A stretch of 64,000 nt of DNA, taken from Planctomycetota bacterium (GTDB lineage Bacteria > Planctomycetota > J058 > JAJDCQ01). The stretch is from the NCBI GenBank assembly GCA_029260755.1, contig JAJDCQ010000189.1, positions 1 through 64,000 on the forward strand, written 5' to 3'. The notes under the pieces are model-generated. The model was not told where the DNA came from. It made no database searches and worked only from the letters and a program-made list of their open reading frames with translations. This document shows, in pieces, positions 18,038-25,601 of this stretch (position 1 is its first letter; each line of letters opens with the position of its first letter). Position numbers and translations under genes: made by a program.

Positions 18038-19185
18038 CGGCCGCCGCCTGCGTCCTGACGACCGTCGCCGTGTTCGGCGGCGGATCGGCGGCGCTGGCCC
18101 CCGGCGTCGCCCTCGCCCGCGACGGCGGAAAGGTCGACAAGCTCATCGACGCCCTCGGGAACGAGGACGGCAAGGTCGTCCGTCGCTCGATGCGGCAGCT
18201 CGTCAAGATCGGCCCGTCGGCGGCGCCGGCCGTGCGCCGGGCGTTCGCGGCCGAGCACGAGAAGAAGGCGCGCAGCCGGACGCGCGTGCGGCGCCTGCGG
18301 GCGCTCGTCGAGGTGCTCGGGGCGCTCGCGGACGCGCCGTCGCGGCCCGGGATCGAAGGGCTCTACGGCGAGTCGGACGACCCGCTCGTCCGGAACGTCT
18401 GCCTTCAGGCGCTCGGCTACATCGGGAAGCTCGACAGCCTCGAGATGCTCGCCGATGCGGCCGTGAAGGACGAGAGCCCCGTCGTGCGGGCGCGCGCGAT
18501 CGAGGCGATCACGCGCCTCTCCCTCGCCTTCAAGAACCTCGAAGGCGCCGAGCGCGAGGCGGCCGCGAAGCGCTACGTCGACGTCGGCCTCCCGCCGATC
18601 CGCGAGGCGCTGACGGATCCCGCGAAGCAGGTCCGCTACGACGCGGTCCGCGCGCTCGGGCACCTCCGCGACAAGGAGAGCGTCGACCTCGTCGGCAAGG
18701 CGCTCCTGCGCGACAAGGACCCGATGGTGCGGCAGTTCGCGGCCGAGTCGCTCGGCGCGATCGGCGGCAGCCTCTTCGCGATGCGCGCGCGGCTGAATCA
18801 GGCGAAGGAGCCCGTCCCGGCGTGGGTCGACCTCCGCATCACGAGCATCGTCGACTGGCTGATCCAGGCGTTGCCCGACGAGGAGGAGAAGGTCGCGAGC
18901 AACACGTGCCTCGCCCTCGGCGCGCTCGAGGACCGGCGCGCCGTCCCCGGGCTGATCATCCTCCTCGGCCACGAGGACGACGACCTGCGCCTCGTCAGCA
19001 GCCACGCCCTCGCCGCGATCAAGGACCGGCGCGCGATCCCGGCGCTCGTCAAGAACCTCGACTCCGGGAACGACAACGTCCGGAAGGCGGCCACCCAGGC
19101 GCTTCGCCAGATCACCGACGAGCTCCCGGGCGCCGGCACCGCCAACGAATGGAAGGCGTGGTGGGCCGCGGGTCACGGACGCTGA
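18010..19185 (+). CDS. Exported HEAT-repeat protein
   Basis: A protein of 391 residues. An N-terminal signal peptide (LAAAACVLTTVAVF then GVALA before RDGG) directs export. The rest is a run of HEAT/PBS-lyase-like repeats, each about 30-35 residues with patterns such as VRRSMRQLVKIG, VRYDAVRALGHLRDKE, VRQFAAESLGAIG and VASNTCLALGALEDRRAV. Such arrays are protein-binding scaffolds. The GTG at 18010 overlaps the moxR end by 28 bp and has AGGAGA 7 nt upstream, implying translational coupling. It may be the partner for the MoxR ATPase or the peptidase downstream, which itself overlaps this gene by 37 bp. Confidence 0.82.
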   Translation: MVGAYLRRLAAAACVLTTVAVFGGGSAALAPGVALARDGGKVDKLIDALGNEDGKVVRRSMRQLVKIGPSAAPAVRRAFAAEHEKKARSRTRVRRLRALVEVLGALADAPSRPGIEGLYGESDDPLVRNVCLQALGYIGKLDSLEMLADAAVKDESPVVRARAIEAITRLSLAFKNLEGAEREAAAKRYVDVGLPPIREALTDPAKQVRYDAVRALGHLRDKESVDLVGKALLRDKDPMVRQFAAESLGAIGGSLFAMRARLNQAKEPVPAWVDLRITSIVDWLIQALPDEEEKVASNTCLALGALEDRRAVPGLIILLGHEDDDLRLVSSHALAAIKDRRAIPALVKNLDSGNDNVRKAATQALRQITDELPGAGTANEWKAWWAAGHGR

Positions 19186-20261
19186 GAGCGACCCCCGCTC
19201 GCCTCGCCGCCGCGCTCCTCGCGCTCCTCGTCCTCGCCCCCGGGTGCCAGATCGGCTACCTCGCGCGGGCGGGCATCGGCCAGGCGGGCGTGCTCCTGTC
19301 GCGCCGCCCGGTCGCCGAGGTGCTCGCCTCGGGCGAGCTCTCCGAGGAGGAGGCGCGGAAGCTCCGACTGGTCGGCGAGGCGCGCCGCTACGCGTTCGAG
19401 CGGATCGGGCTCGACCGTTCCGGCAGCTACACGAGCTTCTACGACACCGGCGGCAAGCCGGTCGCCTACAACGTGCAGGCGTGCGCGAAGGACCGGTTCG
19501 CGCAGGTGAGCTGGTGGTTCCCGATCGTGGGGAGCATCACCTACAAGGGCTACTTCACCGAGGGCGAGGCGAAGGCGGAGGCGGCCCGACTGGCCGAGGA
19601 CGGGTTCGACACGCTCGTCTCGCCGGTGGCCGGCTACAGCACGCTCGGCTGGTTCGACGACCCGATCCTCTCGTCGATGCTGCGGTATCAGGACGAGGAC
19701 CTCGTCGACCTGATCATCCACGAGCTCACCCACGGGACCGTCTACGTGCCGAGCAACGTGACGTTCAACGAGAACCTCGCCACGTTCGTCGGCTACCGAG
19801 GCGCGATCGACTTCTTCACCGAGCGTGACGGGCGCGACTCGGACGCGGTGAAGCGCGCGAAGCTGGCGCGACGCGACAGCGTCCTGTTCTCGAGGTTCGT
19901 CGACGAGCTCCACGGCGAGCTCGAGGAGCTCTACGCGAGCGGGCGACCGTCCGAGGAGCTCCTGGTCGCGCGCGAGGAGGTCTTCGCCGCGGGGAAGCGG
20001 CGGTTCGCCGAGCTCCAGAAGGAGATGAGCCCCGGCGCCTACGGAGCGATCGCGAAGCGGCCGCTCAACAACGCGTCGGTGCTCGCGTATCGGGCGTACG
20101 TTCGCGAGCTCGAGTCGTTCGAGGCGGTGTGGCGGGCATCGGGGGAGAACCTCCGTCGAACGGTGAGCGTCTTCCGCGAGCTGCGCGACTCCGACGACCC
20201 CGAGGCCGACCTCGAGCGGCTCGCCGCGGAGGGGCGCCCGCCGCCCGACGAGGACGGCTGA
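19149..20261 (+). CDS. Putative lipoprotein zinc aminopeptidase (PF10023-like)
   Basis: About 370 residues. The N-terminus is a lipoprotein signal (LAAALLALLVLAPGC), so Cys lipidation and membrane anchoring are expected. The body matches the predicted aminopeptidase family (Pfam Aminopep): YFTEGEAKAEA, GYSTLGWFDDPI, and the metal site IIHELTHGTVYV (HExxH near residue 191) followed by FNENLATFVGYRGA with a downstream Glu as third ligand. The C-terminal third is helical. The ATG at 19149 overlaps the HEAT gene by 37 bp. GTG codons at 19158 and 19161, just after GGAAGG, are equally possible starts and would still keep the signal. Confidence 0.83.
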   Translation: MEGVVGRGSRTLRATPARLAAALLALLVLAPGCQIGYLARAGIGQAGVLLSRRPVAEVLASGELSEEEARKLRLVGEARRYAFERIGLDRSGSYTSFYDTGGKPVAYNVQACAKDRFAQVSWWFPIVGSITYKGYFTEGEAKAEAARLAEDGFDTLVSPVAGYSTLGWFDDPILSSMLRYQDEDLVDLIIHELTHGTVYVPSNVTFNENLATFVGYRGAIDFFTERDGRDSDAVKRAKLARRDSVLFSRFVDELHGELEELYASGRPSEELLVAREEVFAAGKRRFAELQKEMSPGAYGAIAKRPLNNASVLAYRAYVRELESFEAVWRASGENLRRTVSVFRELRDSDDPEADLERLAAEGRPPPDEDG

Positions 20262-20285
20262 CCGCCCCGAACCCGCCCCGTCACC

Positions 20286-20313
20286 TTGATGCAGGTCGCC
20301 GAGCGCTGATAAG
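20286..20313 (+). promoter_or_regulatory. Candidate promoter for the AdoMetDC-like gene
   Basis: TTGATG (20286-20291) and GATAAG (20308-20313) are spaced by 16 bp, each 4 of 6 to consensus. Transcription would begin about 20320, 40 nt before the preferred ATG. It lies in the 97-bp gap after the peptidase gene. Confidence 0.45.
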
Positions 20314-20358
20314 GTCCGTCCTTCCTGGCCTCCCGGCCCCCGCGAGATGGAGCAACCG

Positions 20359-20868
20359 ATGAGAAGACGATCCGGTAAGCCGCGCGGCATCGAGGTGCTC
20401 ATGGACCTCGCCGGCGTTTCGGCCGACACGCTCGAGGACGAGAGCCTCCTCGAGAACGCGACGCAGGAGCTCTGCCGCTTCGCGCGAGCGCGCATCCTCG
20501 AGACGACGACGTTCCGTCACGAGCCGCCCGGTTTCACGATCTGCGCGGTGCTCCCGCAGGGTCACTTCACCCTTCACAGCCAGACCGACACGGGCGCGGT
20601 GTTCCTGAACCTGTTCGTCCGCGGCACGCGGCTGGACGACGAGGGCCTCGTCGAGCTCGCCGAGAAGCTCTTCGCACCCGAGCGCATCGGCTTCTACACC
20701 TGCCCGCGGACGACGCCGGACGGCACGCCCACCTCGGCCGGGTTCGACGACGACGATCGCGACGACCGCGATGATGTTGAGGAAGAGGAGATGGCGACCT
20801 CTTCCTCCGGCGGTCGCGGCGGTCGCGGAGGCCGCGGCGGACGCGACGGACGTCGGCGCCGCCGCTAG
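20359..20868 (+). CDS. S-adenosylmethionine decarboxylase-like (SpeH-fold) protein
   Basis: A protein of 169 residues. The central 110 residues resemble prokaryotic AdoMet decarboxylase: a leading MDLAGVSADTLED helix, a basic strand segment, then PQGHFTLHSQTDTGAVFLNL and GFYTCPR. In true SpeH enzymes the motif is ESHLSIHTWPE, and the Ser after Glu becomes the pyruvoyl cofactor by self-cleavage. Here that position is QG, so self-processing and decarboxylation are doubtful. The tail is an Asp/Glu stretch then an RGG-type stretch (GGRGGRGGRGGRDGRRRRR), which suggests RNA binding. The ATG at 20359 is chosen because GGAG (20349-20352) is 6 nt upstream; an ATG at 20347 lacks such a site. The fold assignment is tentative. 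Confidence 0.6.
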   Translation: MRRRSGKPRGIEVLMDLAGVSADTLEDESLLENATQELCRFARARILETTTFRHEPPGFTICAVLPQGHFTLHSQTDTGAVFLNLFVRGTRLDDEGLVELAEKLFAPERIGFYTCPRTTPDGTPTSAGFDDDDRDDRDDVEEEEMATSSSGGRGGRGGRGGRDGRRRRR

Positions 20869-20972
20869 CCCGCACCGCCTCCTCGCTGGACGATTTCAGC
20901 CCTAAACCCAGCCTGAGTTGGAGCTTCACGCGGCAAGCAAGCTCGACGACCGCTCTCTGGTTAGGTTTTTCA

Positions 20973-21008
20973 TTGCATCATCGTTCGGCTTCGGTTAGAA
21001 CTTTAACC
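20973..21008 (+). promoter_or_regulatory. Candidate ssb-recA promoter with overlapping palindrome
   Basis: TTGCAT (20973-20978) and TAGAAC (20996-21001) are 17 bp apart in an unusually AT-rich patch. GGTTAGAACTTTAACC (20993-21008) has 5-bp inverted arms covering the -10. GGTTAGGT occurs at 20959-20966 and again exactly 100 bp later at 21059-21066. A repressor site is plausible but unproven. Confidence 0.45.
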
Positions 21009-21021
21009 AAGGGAAAGTGAG

Positions 21022-21050
21022 GGACGGGCCGACGCGCCCGTCTTCTTTTG
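21022..21050 (+). terminator. Hairpin with T-rich tail upstream of ssb
   Basis: The stem GACGGGC/GCCCGTC (21023-21029 and 21036-21042) has a 6-nt loop and is followed by TTCTTTTGG. It may terminate the AdoMetDC-like gene. If the promoter at 20973 is real, the hairpin lies inside the ssb leader and could attenuate it. Confidence 0.6.
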
Positions 21051-21081
21051 GCTAGGGAGGTTAGGTATCTGTGAGACATCC

Positions 21082-21486
21082 ATGCCCGACGTCAATCGAG
21101 TGTTCCTGCTCGGCCGGCTCACCCGCGATCCCGAGATCCGCCACCTCGCCTCGGGGACCGCGGTCGTGAACCTCGGCCTCGCCATCAACCACCGCTACCG
21201 GCGGGCGGACTCCGACGAGCTCGTGGAGAAGGTCTGCTTCGTGAAGGTGACCGTCTTCGGGCCGCAGGCGGTCGCCTCCCACCGGTTCCTCCACAAGGGG
21301 AGGAGCGTCTTCGTCGAGGGTCGACTCCACCACGAGAAGTGGACCGACCCCGACGGTGACTCACGGAGCCAGCTCAGCGTGACCGCCGCCCGCTTGCAGT
21401 TCCTGCCCAGGAACGAGAGCTCGAACACACAACAGGATCAACAAGAAGAGCTTACGACTGAACCCGCCGAAGTCGGACGGGTGTGA
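21082..21486 (+). CDS. ssb: Single-stranded DNA-binding protein
   Basis: A protein of 134 residues with an OB-fold typical of bacterial SSB: VNRVFLLGRLTRDPEIRHLASG, VEKVCFVKVTVFGPQA, FLHKGRSVFVEGRL and the C-terminal strand of the fold. It coats single-stranded DNA in replication, recombination and repair. The tail after residue 110 is short and Gln/Glu-rich and ends EVGRV. It lacks the usual acidic DDDIPF-type tip that recruits partner proteins, so partner binding may differ. It is followed 104 bp later by recA, a natural functional neighbour. The ATG has no strong ribosome site close by; GGGAGG is 22-28 nt upstream. Confidence 0.95.
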   Translation: MPDVNRVFLLGRLTRDPEIRHLASGTAVVNLGLAINHRYRRADSDELVEKVCFVKVTVFGPQAVASHRFLHKGRSVFVEGRLHHEKWTDPDGDSRSQLSVTAARLQFLPRNESSNTQQDQQEELTTEPAEVGRV

Positions 21487-21589
21487 CCGCTTCTGACATA
21501 CGCCGATGGCAGAATGACCGCGTTCCCGGAAGAAACCCGGGACGCGGCCAGGGAGATCGACCCCGTAGCGCGGGGCAACGGAGAACGTA

Positions 21590-22819
21590 GTGAACGTCAG
21601 TGACACCAACAAAGATGCGAAGCCCCTCGACCCCAAGGCGAAGGCCAAGGCGCTCGATGCGGCTCTCACCCAGATCAAGCGGCGCTGCGGTCAGGGCGCG
21701 ATCATGAGGCTCGGCGAGGTCGGCAAGATCAAGGTCCCCGCGGTCCGGACCGGCTGCCTCTCGCTCGACATCGCGCTCGGCGTCGGAGGGCTGCCGCGCG
21801 GCCGGATCGTCGAGATCTTCGGGCCGGAGGCTTCCGGCAAGACGACGCTCGCGCTCCACACCCTCGCCAACGCGCAGAAGGCGGGCGGCACGGCGGCCTT
21901 CATCGACGCCGAGCACGCGCTCGACCCGAGCTACGCCCAGCGCCTCGGCGTCGACCTCGATTCGCTCCTCGTCAGTCAGCCCGACTACGGCGAGCAGGCG
22001 CTCGAGATCGCCGACACCCTGATCGCCTCGTCGGCGGTCGACCTCATCGTCGTCGACTCGGTCGCGGCGCTCGTGCCGAAGAACGAGCTCGACGGTGAGA
22101 TGGGCGACACCCACGTCGGCCTCCAGGCGCGACTGATGTCGCAGGCGATGCGGAAGCTCACCAGCGTGATCTCGCGCTCGAACACGCTCCTGATCTTCAT
22201 CAACCAGATCCGCGAGAAGGTCGGCGTCATGTTCGGCAGCCCCGAGACGACGCCCGGCGGTCGCGCCCTGAAGTACTACTCGTCGGTCCGGATCGACATC
22301 CGCCGGATCGGAGCGATCAAGGACGGCGACCGGGTGATCGGCGCGAAGACGCGCGTCAAGGTGGTCAAGAACAAGGTCGCCCCGCCGTTCCAGCAGGTGG
22401 AGTTCGAGATCCGCTACGGCTACGGGATCTCGCACCTCGCGGACATGATCGAGATCGCCGTCGAGCTCGGGATCATCTCCAAGAGCGGAACCTGGATGAG
22501 CTACGGCAACGACCGGCTCGGCCAGGGCAAGGAGCGCGCGATGACGTTCCTGGCCGAGAACAAGGACATCCGCGACAAGCTCGAGAAGGAGGTGCTTGCC
22601 CAGGCCCTCGGCGACGGCGACGACGCCACCGACGAGGCGAAGCCCGACGCGGCGAAGCCCGGCGCGGAGGCCAAGCCCGGCACGCCGAGCGCGGAGACGA
22701 AGCCGACCGAGGCGACGCCCGACGCGAAGGGCAACGGAGCCCGCCCGAGCAACCGGGTCGCCGCCGTCGAAGCCAAGGGCAACGGCAAGCAGCCCGCCGG
22801 AGCCGGAGGCCGCCGCTAG
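21590..22819 (+). CDS. recA: Recombinase RecA
   Basis: A protein of 409 residues. It is the ATP-dependent strand-exchange recombinase and SOS co-protease. Evidence: Walker A GPEASGKTT (about 80-88), LIVVDSVAALVPKNELDGE, QARLMSQAMRKLT, INQIREKVGVMFGSPETTPG (loop L2 region) and ALKYYSSVRIDIRR. The last 70 residues are a Lys/Pro/Ala-rich tail (EAKPDAAKPGAEAKPG), much longer and more basic than the acidic tail of E. coli RecA, which normally restrains activity. The GTG at 21590 has GGAG 6 nt upstream. A GC-rich hairpin (about 21519-21547) lies between ssb and recA. A perfect terminator follows. I found no GAAC-N4-GTTC or CTGT-N8-ACAG SOS box. Confidence 0.98.
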   Translation: MNVSDTNKDAKPLDPKAKAKALDAALTQIKRRCGQGAIMRLGEVGKIKVPAVRTGCLSLDIALGVGGLPRGRIVEIFGPEASGKTTLALHTLANAQKAGGTAAFIDAEHALDPSYAQRLGVDLDSLLVSQPDYGEQALEIADTLIASSAVDLIVVDSVAALVPKNELDGEMGDTHVGLQARLMSQAMRKLTSVISRSNTLLIFINQIREKVGVMFGSPETTPGGRALKYYSSVRIDIRRIGAIKDGDRVIGAKTRVKVVKNKVAPPFQQVEFEIRYGYGISHLADMIEIAVELGIISKSGTWMSYGNDRLGQGKERAMTFLAENKDIRDKLEKEVLAQALGDGDDATDEAKPDAAKPGAEAKPGTPSAETKPTEATPDAKGNGARPSNRVAAVEAKGNGKQPAGAGGRR

Positions 22820-22893
22820 GTCCCGCTAGGTCAGATCAAACCGAAGTCTACTCCCTATTCCTCGCCAGGTAGTACCTCAACCTCATCCCCGTA

Positions 22894-22931
22894 CGAAGGG
22901 GTCGCGGCCAACCGCGACCCCTTCGTTCTTG
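22894..22931 (+). terminator. Intrinsic terminator of recA
   Basis: A perfect 14-bp stem, CGAAGGGGTCGCGG with CCGCGACCCCTTCG, has a CCAA tetraloop and is followed by TTCTTGT. It lies 75 bp after the recA stop. Confidence 0.9.
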
Positions 22932-22962
22932 TACGGACGCGACCATCGAGGCGGAGACGCGC

Positions 22963-23073
22963 CTCACGCCAAGCCGCCAAGAACGCCAAGGGACGCCAAG
23001 GGGCTCGGTCGTCGCGAAGGTCGCGGCGCTTGCGGGGAGGAATCTCGCGCAAAGGCGCAAAGGCGCAAAGGAG
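22963..23073. repeat. Low-complexity intergenic repeat (CGCCAAG and GCGCAAAG units), copy 1
   Basis: Two short tandem arrays: ACGCCAAG-type units at about 22963-23002 and GCGCAAAG units at about 23041-23073. A copy of the same pair lies at 24400-24492 in the opposite orientation. The two inverted copies bracket the genes at 23304-24367. It is part of the 484-bp gap after recA, which otherwise holds only the terminator and the palindrome at 23108. Confidence 0.75.
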
Positions 23074-23107
23074 TCACGGTTCGTGCGCGGCTTGGACGAG
23101 CGACGAT

Positions 23108-23198
23108 GGGGTCAGGTCCAGTATTTTTACCATTTCGCCAACGACTCCGAAGCGGCAAGGCGTTCCGCCGAAATGGTGAAAATACTGGACCTGACCCC
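23108..23198. repeat. Palindromic element with GGGGTCAGGTCC ends, copy 1
   Basis: An inverted repeat with 30-nt arms (23108-23137 and 23169-23198), identical at 29 of 30 positions. The arms begin GGGGTCAGGTCCAGTATTTT; the loop is 31 nt. The same outer sequence occurs at 57478-57573, and a variant at 57268-57332. Such a structure suggests a non-autonomous REP/MITE-like element; no transposase is in the window. Confidence 0.85.
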
Positions 23199-23303
23199 TC
23201 GGCGCGTGCACCTGCAACCCCTCTCGATGACGCAGTGACCGCAGAGATGCCTCCGTTGTGCCAAGCCATCGCCCGCGCCAGCATGACGGTGGAGGCGAAG
23301 CGA

Positions 23304-24017
23304 GTGGACGAGAAGCTCCGCGAGCTCGAACGCGCATGGCGGGCGTCCGGAGCCGCCGAAGACGAGGCCGCTCTCCTCCGCGAGCGAGTGCGGGTCGGAG
23401 ACCCCGACGAGCATCGCCTCGCCCTGGCCGCGTACCTCGGCCACCCTGCCGCACGAATCACCGTCGATTTCGACGAGCCCGAACCCGCCTCGCTCGAAGA
23501 CTGGATCCGCGGACTCGAGCCCTGGGGGAGAGCCGCTGCGGCGCGGGCGGGCTTCGCGCTCGCCCCGCTCGCTGCGCCCGTGGGCGAGCGACTTCAGCCG
23601 CTCGTCGATTCGGCCCTCGGAACGGCGATCGCCTACCTCGAGAACGCCGGGCGCGATCAGCTCGCCGCCGCCGACGAGGCTCAGCAAGCTCTCGCCATGG
23701 CCCTACGGAGACATGAGCTCGCGTCGGGCACGCTCTGGCCTGGCCGGGTCGCCCACTCGATAGCCAGAGCCGCGACCGCACGCGTGCCGGATCGAGTCCG
23801 GGTCATCGAGACGACCACGGAGACGCCCGACGGTCGCCAAACCCGGATCATCCGAAAAACCCAGACCTACAGCGCCCTCTCGGACGTTCTCGAGGCCATC
23901 GCCTGGCTCCCGACCGGCCACCACGACGTCGCGCCGACCGAGAGCGACATCCGCAACACGATCCGTCGAGCGCTCGTCCCATGGGCACTCGCAGGTTCCT
24001 CGTCATCATCAACCTGA
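23304..24017 (+). CDS. Uncharacterized protein sharing an N-terminal module with the 25.8-27.5 kb paralogues
   Basis: A protein of 237 residues, function unknown. The first 45 residues (VDEKLRELERAWRASG then DEAALLRERVRVGD and LAAYLGHPAA) match the start of the two paralogues at 25770-27514. This helical module is widely recalled in planctomycete and myxobacterial proteins of unknown role. The rest differs: an Ala-rich helical middle, a short strand pair (RVIETTTETPDGRQTRIIRK) and an acidic helical end. The GTG at 23304 is chosen because GGAGG is 8 nt upstream and it aligns with the paralogue starts; ATGs at 23247 and 23283 are in frame. No signal peptide or membrane helix. Confidence 0.68.
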   Translation: MDEKLRELERAWRASGAAEDEAALLRERVRVGDPDEHRLALAAYLGHPAARITVDFDEPEPASLEDWIRGLEPWGRAAAARAGFALAPLAAPVGERLQPLVDSALGTAIAYLENAGRDQLAAADEAQQALAMALRRHELASGTLWPGRVAHSIARAATARVPDRVRVIETTTETPDGRQTRIIRKTQTYSALSDVLEAIAWLPTGHHDVAPTESDIRNTIRRALVPWALAGSSSSST

Positions 24018-24061
24018 CAGCTCAGCCCCCCGGCCCCGTCATCCGGGGAGGGGGACCCTCC

Positions 24062-24367
24062 ATGAGCTGGGCCAGGATCGCCATCGACAGGCTGCGCAAC
24101 GGCGAAGCCGTCACCATCCGACCACGCGGGCCACGCGGGCACTCCATGCGCCCGCGCGTCCGCGACGGACAATCCGTCGTCGTCGAGCCGTGTGACCCGC
24201 TCGCGCTCGAGCCCGGCGAGGTCGTCCTCGTCCGCGTGAAGGGCCGCGACTATCTCCACCTCGTGAAGGCCCGCAACGGCGCTCGCCTGCTGATCGGAAA
24301 CAACCGCGGCGGCATCAACGGCTGGGTCGTCCCATCCGCCGTCCACGGCCGCGCCCGCGACGTCTGA
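24062..24367 (+). CDS. Small S24/S26 peptidase-like protein
   Basis: A protein of 101 residues. GHSMRPRVRDGQSVVVEPCD and PGEVVLVRVKGRDYLHLVKA resemble the LexA/UmuD/signal-peptidase fold, with Ser in HSM and Lys in HLVKA as the potential catalytic dyad. It has no DNA-binding domain and no membrane anchor, so it would be a stand-alone fold, like some processing peptidases next to small substrates. The ATG at 24062 follows GGAGGGGGACCCTCC. It lies 44 bp after the unknown gene at 23304 and may be cotranscribed with it. Activity is uncertain. Confidence 0.62.
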   Translation: MSWARIAIDRLRNGEAVTIRPRGPRGHSMRPRVRDGQSVVVEPCDPLALEPGEVVLVRVKGRDYLHLVKARNGARLLIGNNRGGINGWVVPSAVHGRARDV

Positions 24368-24399
24368 CGCCCAACACGACCGGAACCCGAGTTTCCCCC

Positions 24400-24492
24400 T
24401 TCGCGCCTTTGCGCCTTTGCGCGAGATTCCTCTCGCAGACGCCGCGCCCCTTGGCGCCCCTCGGCGTTTCCTTTAGAACCTTGGCGTCCTGG
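24400..24492. repeat. Low-complexity intergenic repeat, copy 2 (inverted)
   Basis: CTTTGCGC units (about 24400-24432) and CTTGGCG-type units (about 24440-24492) are the reverse complement of the arrays at 22963-23073, including the adjoining GCGCGAGATTCCTC. It occupies the 152-bp gap before the pseudouridine synthase gene. Confidence 0.75.
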
Positions 24493-24519
24493 CCTGAAGA
24501 GCCGCCATCCCGAGGATTC

Positions 24520-25542
24520 ATGAAACCCTCCAGAGAACCCGTCGCCTCCATCGACGTCGGCCCCGACGATGCCGGTCAGCGCCTCGACCGCGTCATCACG
24601 CGCACCTGGAAGCTGCCGAGCTCGCTGATCCACAAGGCGCTGCGCCGCGGCTGGATCACCGTCGACGGCGCCAAGGCGGAGGCGAACCGAAGGCTCGACG
24701 CGGGCGCGCGGATCGTGCTCCACGACGGCGCGGGGATCTCGGTCGACGATGCCGAGATCCCGCCGGACGTCGCGCCCATGACGGCGATCCCTTCCGAGGG
24801 CCTCGACGCGCGTCTCGTGTTTCGTGATGGCGACGTGGCCGTCTTCGACAAGCCGGGCGGCGTGCCGACCCACGGCGGCACCGGCCACTCGCGGAGCTTC
24901 CAGGACGCGGCCCGGGCGAGCCTCCGCGTCGCCGATGGCGAGGCGGCGACCGAGGGGAGCGAGGCGGGCAGCTTCATCCACCGCCTCGACCGCGACGCGT
25001 CGGGCCTGCTGATCTACGGCCGCAGCGCCCTCGCCCTGCGCCGGCTCTCGGAAGCCCTCCGCGAGGACGAGATCGACCGCGAGTATCTCTGTCTGGTGAA
25101 GGGCCCCCTCAAGCAGGACAAGGGCGTCATCGATGCCCCGTTGCGAAAGGGCACCGGCCCGCGGGCGCGCGAGCTGATGGTCGTCGGCAAGGGCGAGGGC
25201 AGTCAGCCCGCCGTGACGCGCTTCCGGGTCGAGAAGCGCTTCGGCGCCCGCGCCACCCTCGTCGCCGTGAAGCTCGAGACGGGCCGCAAGCACCAGATCC
25301 GCGCCCACTTCGCCCACCGGAAGCACCCGCTGCTGGGCGACCCGAAGTACGGCGACATCCGGGCCAACAAGGAGGCGGCGCGGGTGTGGGGTCTCGAGCG
25401 CCTCTTCCTCCACGCCCGCGAGATCCGCTTCCGCCACCCCCGCACCGACGCGCGGTTCAGCTTCCAGAGCAAGCTCCCCCCCGAGCTCCAGGCGGTGATC
25501 GACCGCGCCGGCGGCGGCAGCAAGAAGCGGCGCCGCGGCTGA
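24520..25542 (+). CDS. RluA-family 23S rRNA/tRNA pseudouridine synthase
   Basis: A protein of 340 residues. An N-terminal S4 RNA-binding domain (GQRLDRVITRTWKLPSSLIHK, about 18-80) precedes the catalytic domain (about 95-320). Motifs are VFDKPGGVPTHG, HRLDRDASGLLIYGR with the catalytic Asp near 155, REYLCLVKG, and GRKHQIRAHFAHRKHPLLGD. This is the RluC/RluD arrangement, which isomerises specific uridines in large-subunit rRNA; the exact site cannot be told. A KKRRRG tail closes the protein. The ATG at 24520 has GAGG 5 nt upstream. A weak 7-bp hairpin without a T-run (25544-25561) follows the stop. Confidence 0.93.
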   Translation: MKPSREPVASIDVGPDDAGQRLDRVITRTWKLPSSLIHKALRRGWITVDGAKAEANRRLDAGARIVLHDGAGISVDDAEIPPDVAPMTAIPSEGLDARLVFRDGDVAVFDKPGGVPTHGGTGHSRSFQDAARASLRVADGEAATEGSEAGSFIHRLDRDASGLLIYGRSALALRRLSEALREDEIDREYLCLVKGPLKQDKGVIDAPLRKGTGPRARELMVVGKGEGSQPAVTRFRVEKRFGARATLVAVKLETGRKHQIRAHFAHRKHPLLGDPKYGDIRANKEAARVWGLERLFLHAREIRFRHPRTDARFSFQSKLPPELQAVIDRAGGGSKKRRRG

Positions 25543-25601
25543 CCCGCTCGTGAGCGAGCGGTCCGTTCCAGGAACGATGAATCTCACGCAGAGAATGCGA
25601 T

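Noticed and set aside
21487..21589. A classical LexA box before recA
   Set aside because: No GAAC-N4-GTTC or CTGT-N8-ACAG match is found here; only a GC-rich hairpin.
22929..23303. An N-terminal extension of the 23304 gene through the repeats
   Set aside because: It would translate the low-complexity repeat and palindrome; the GTG at 23304 has a ribosome site and matches paralogue starts.
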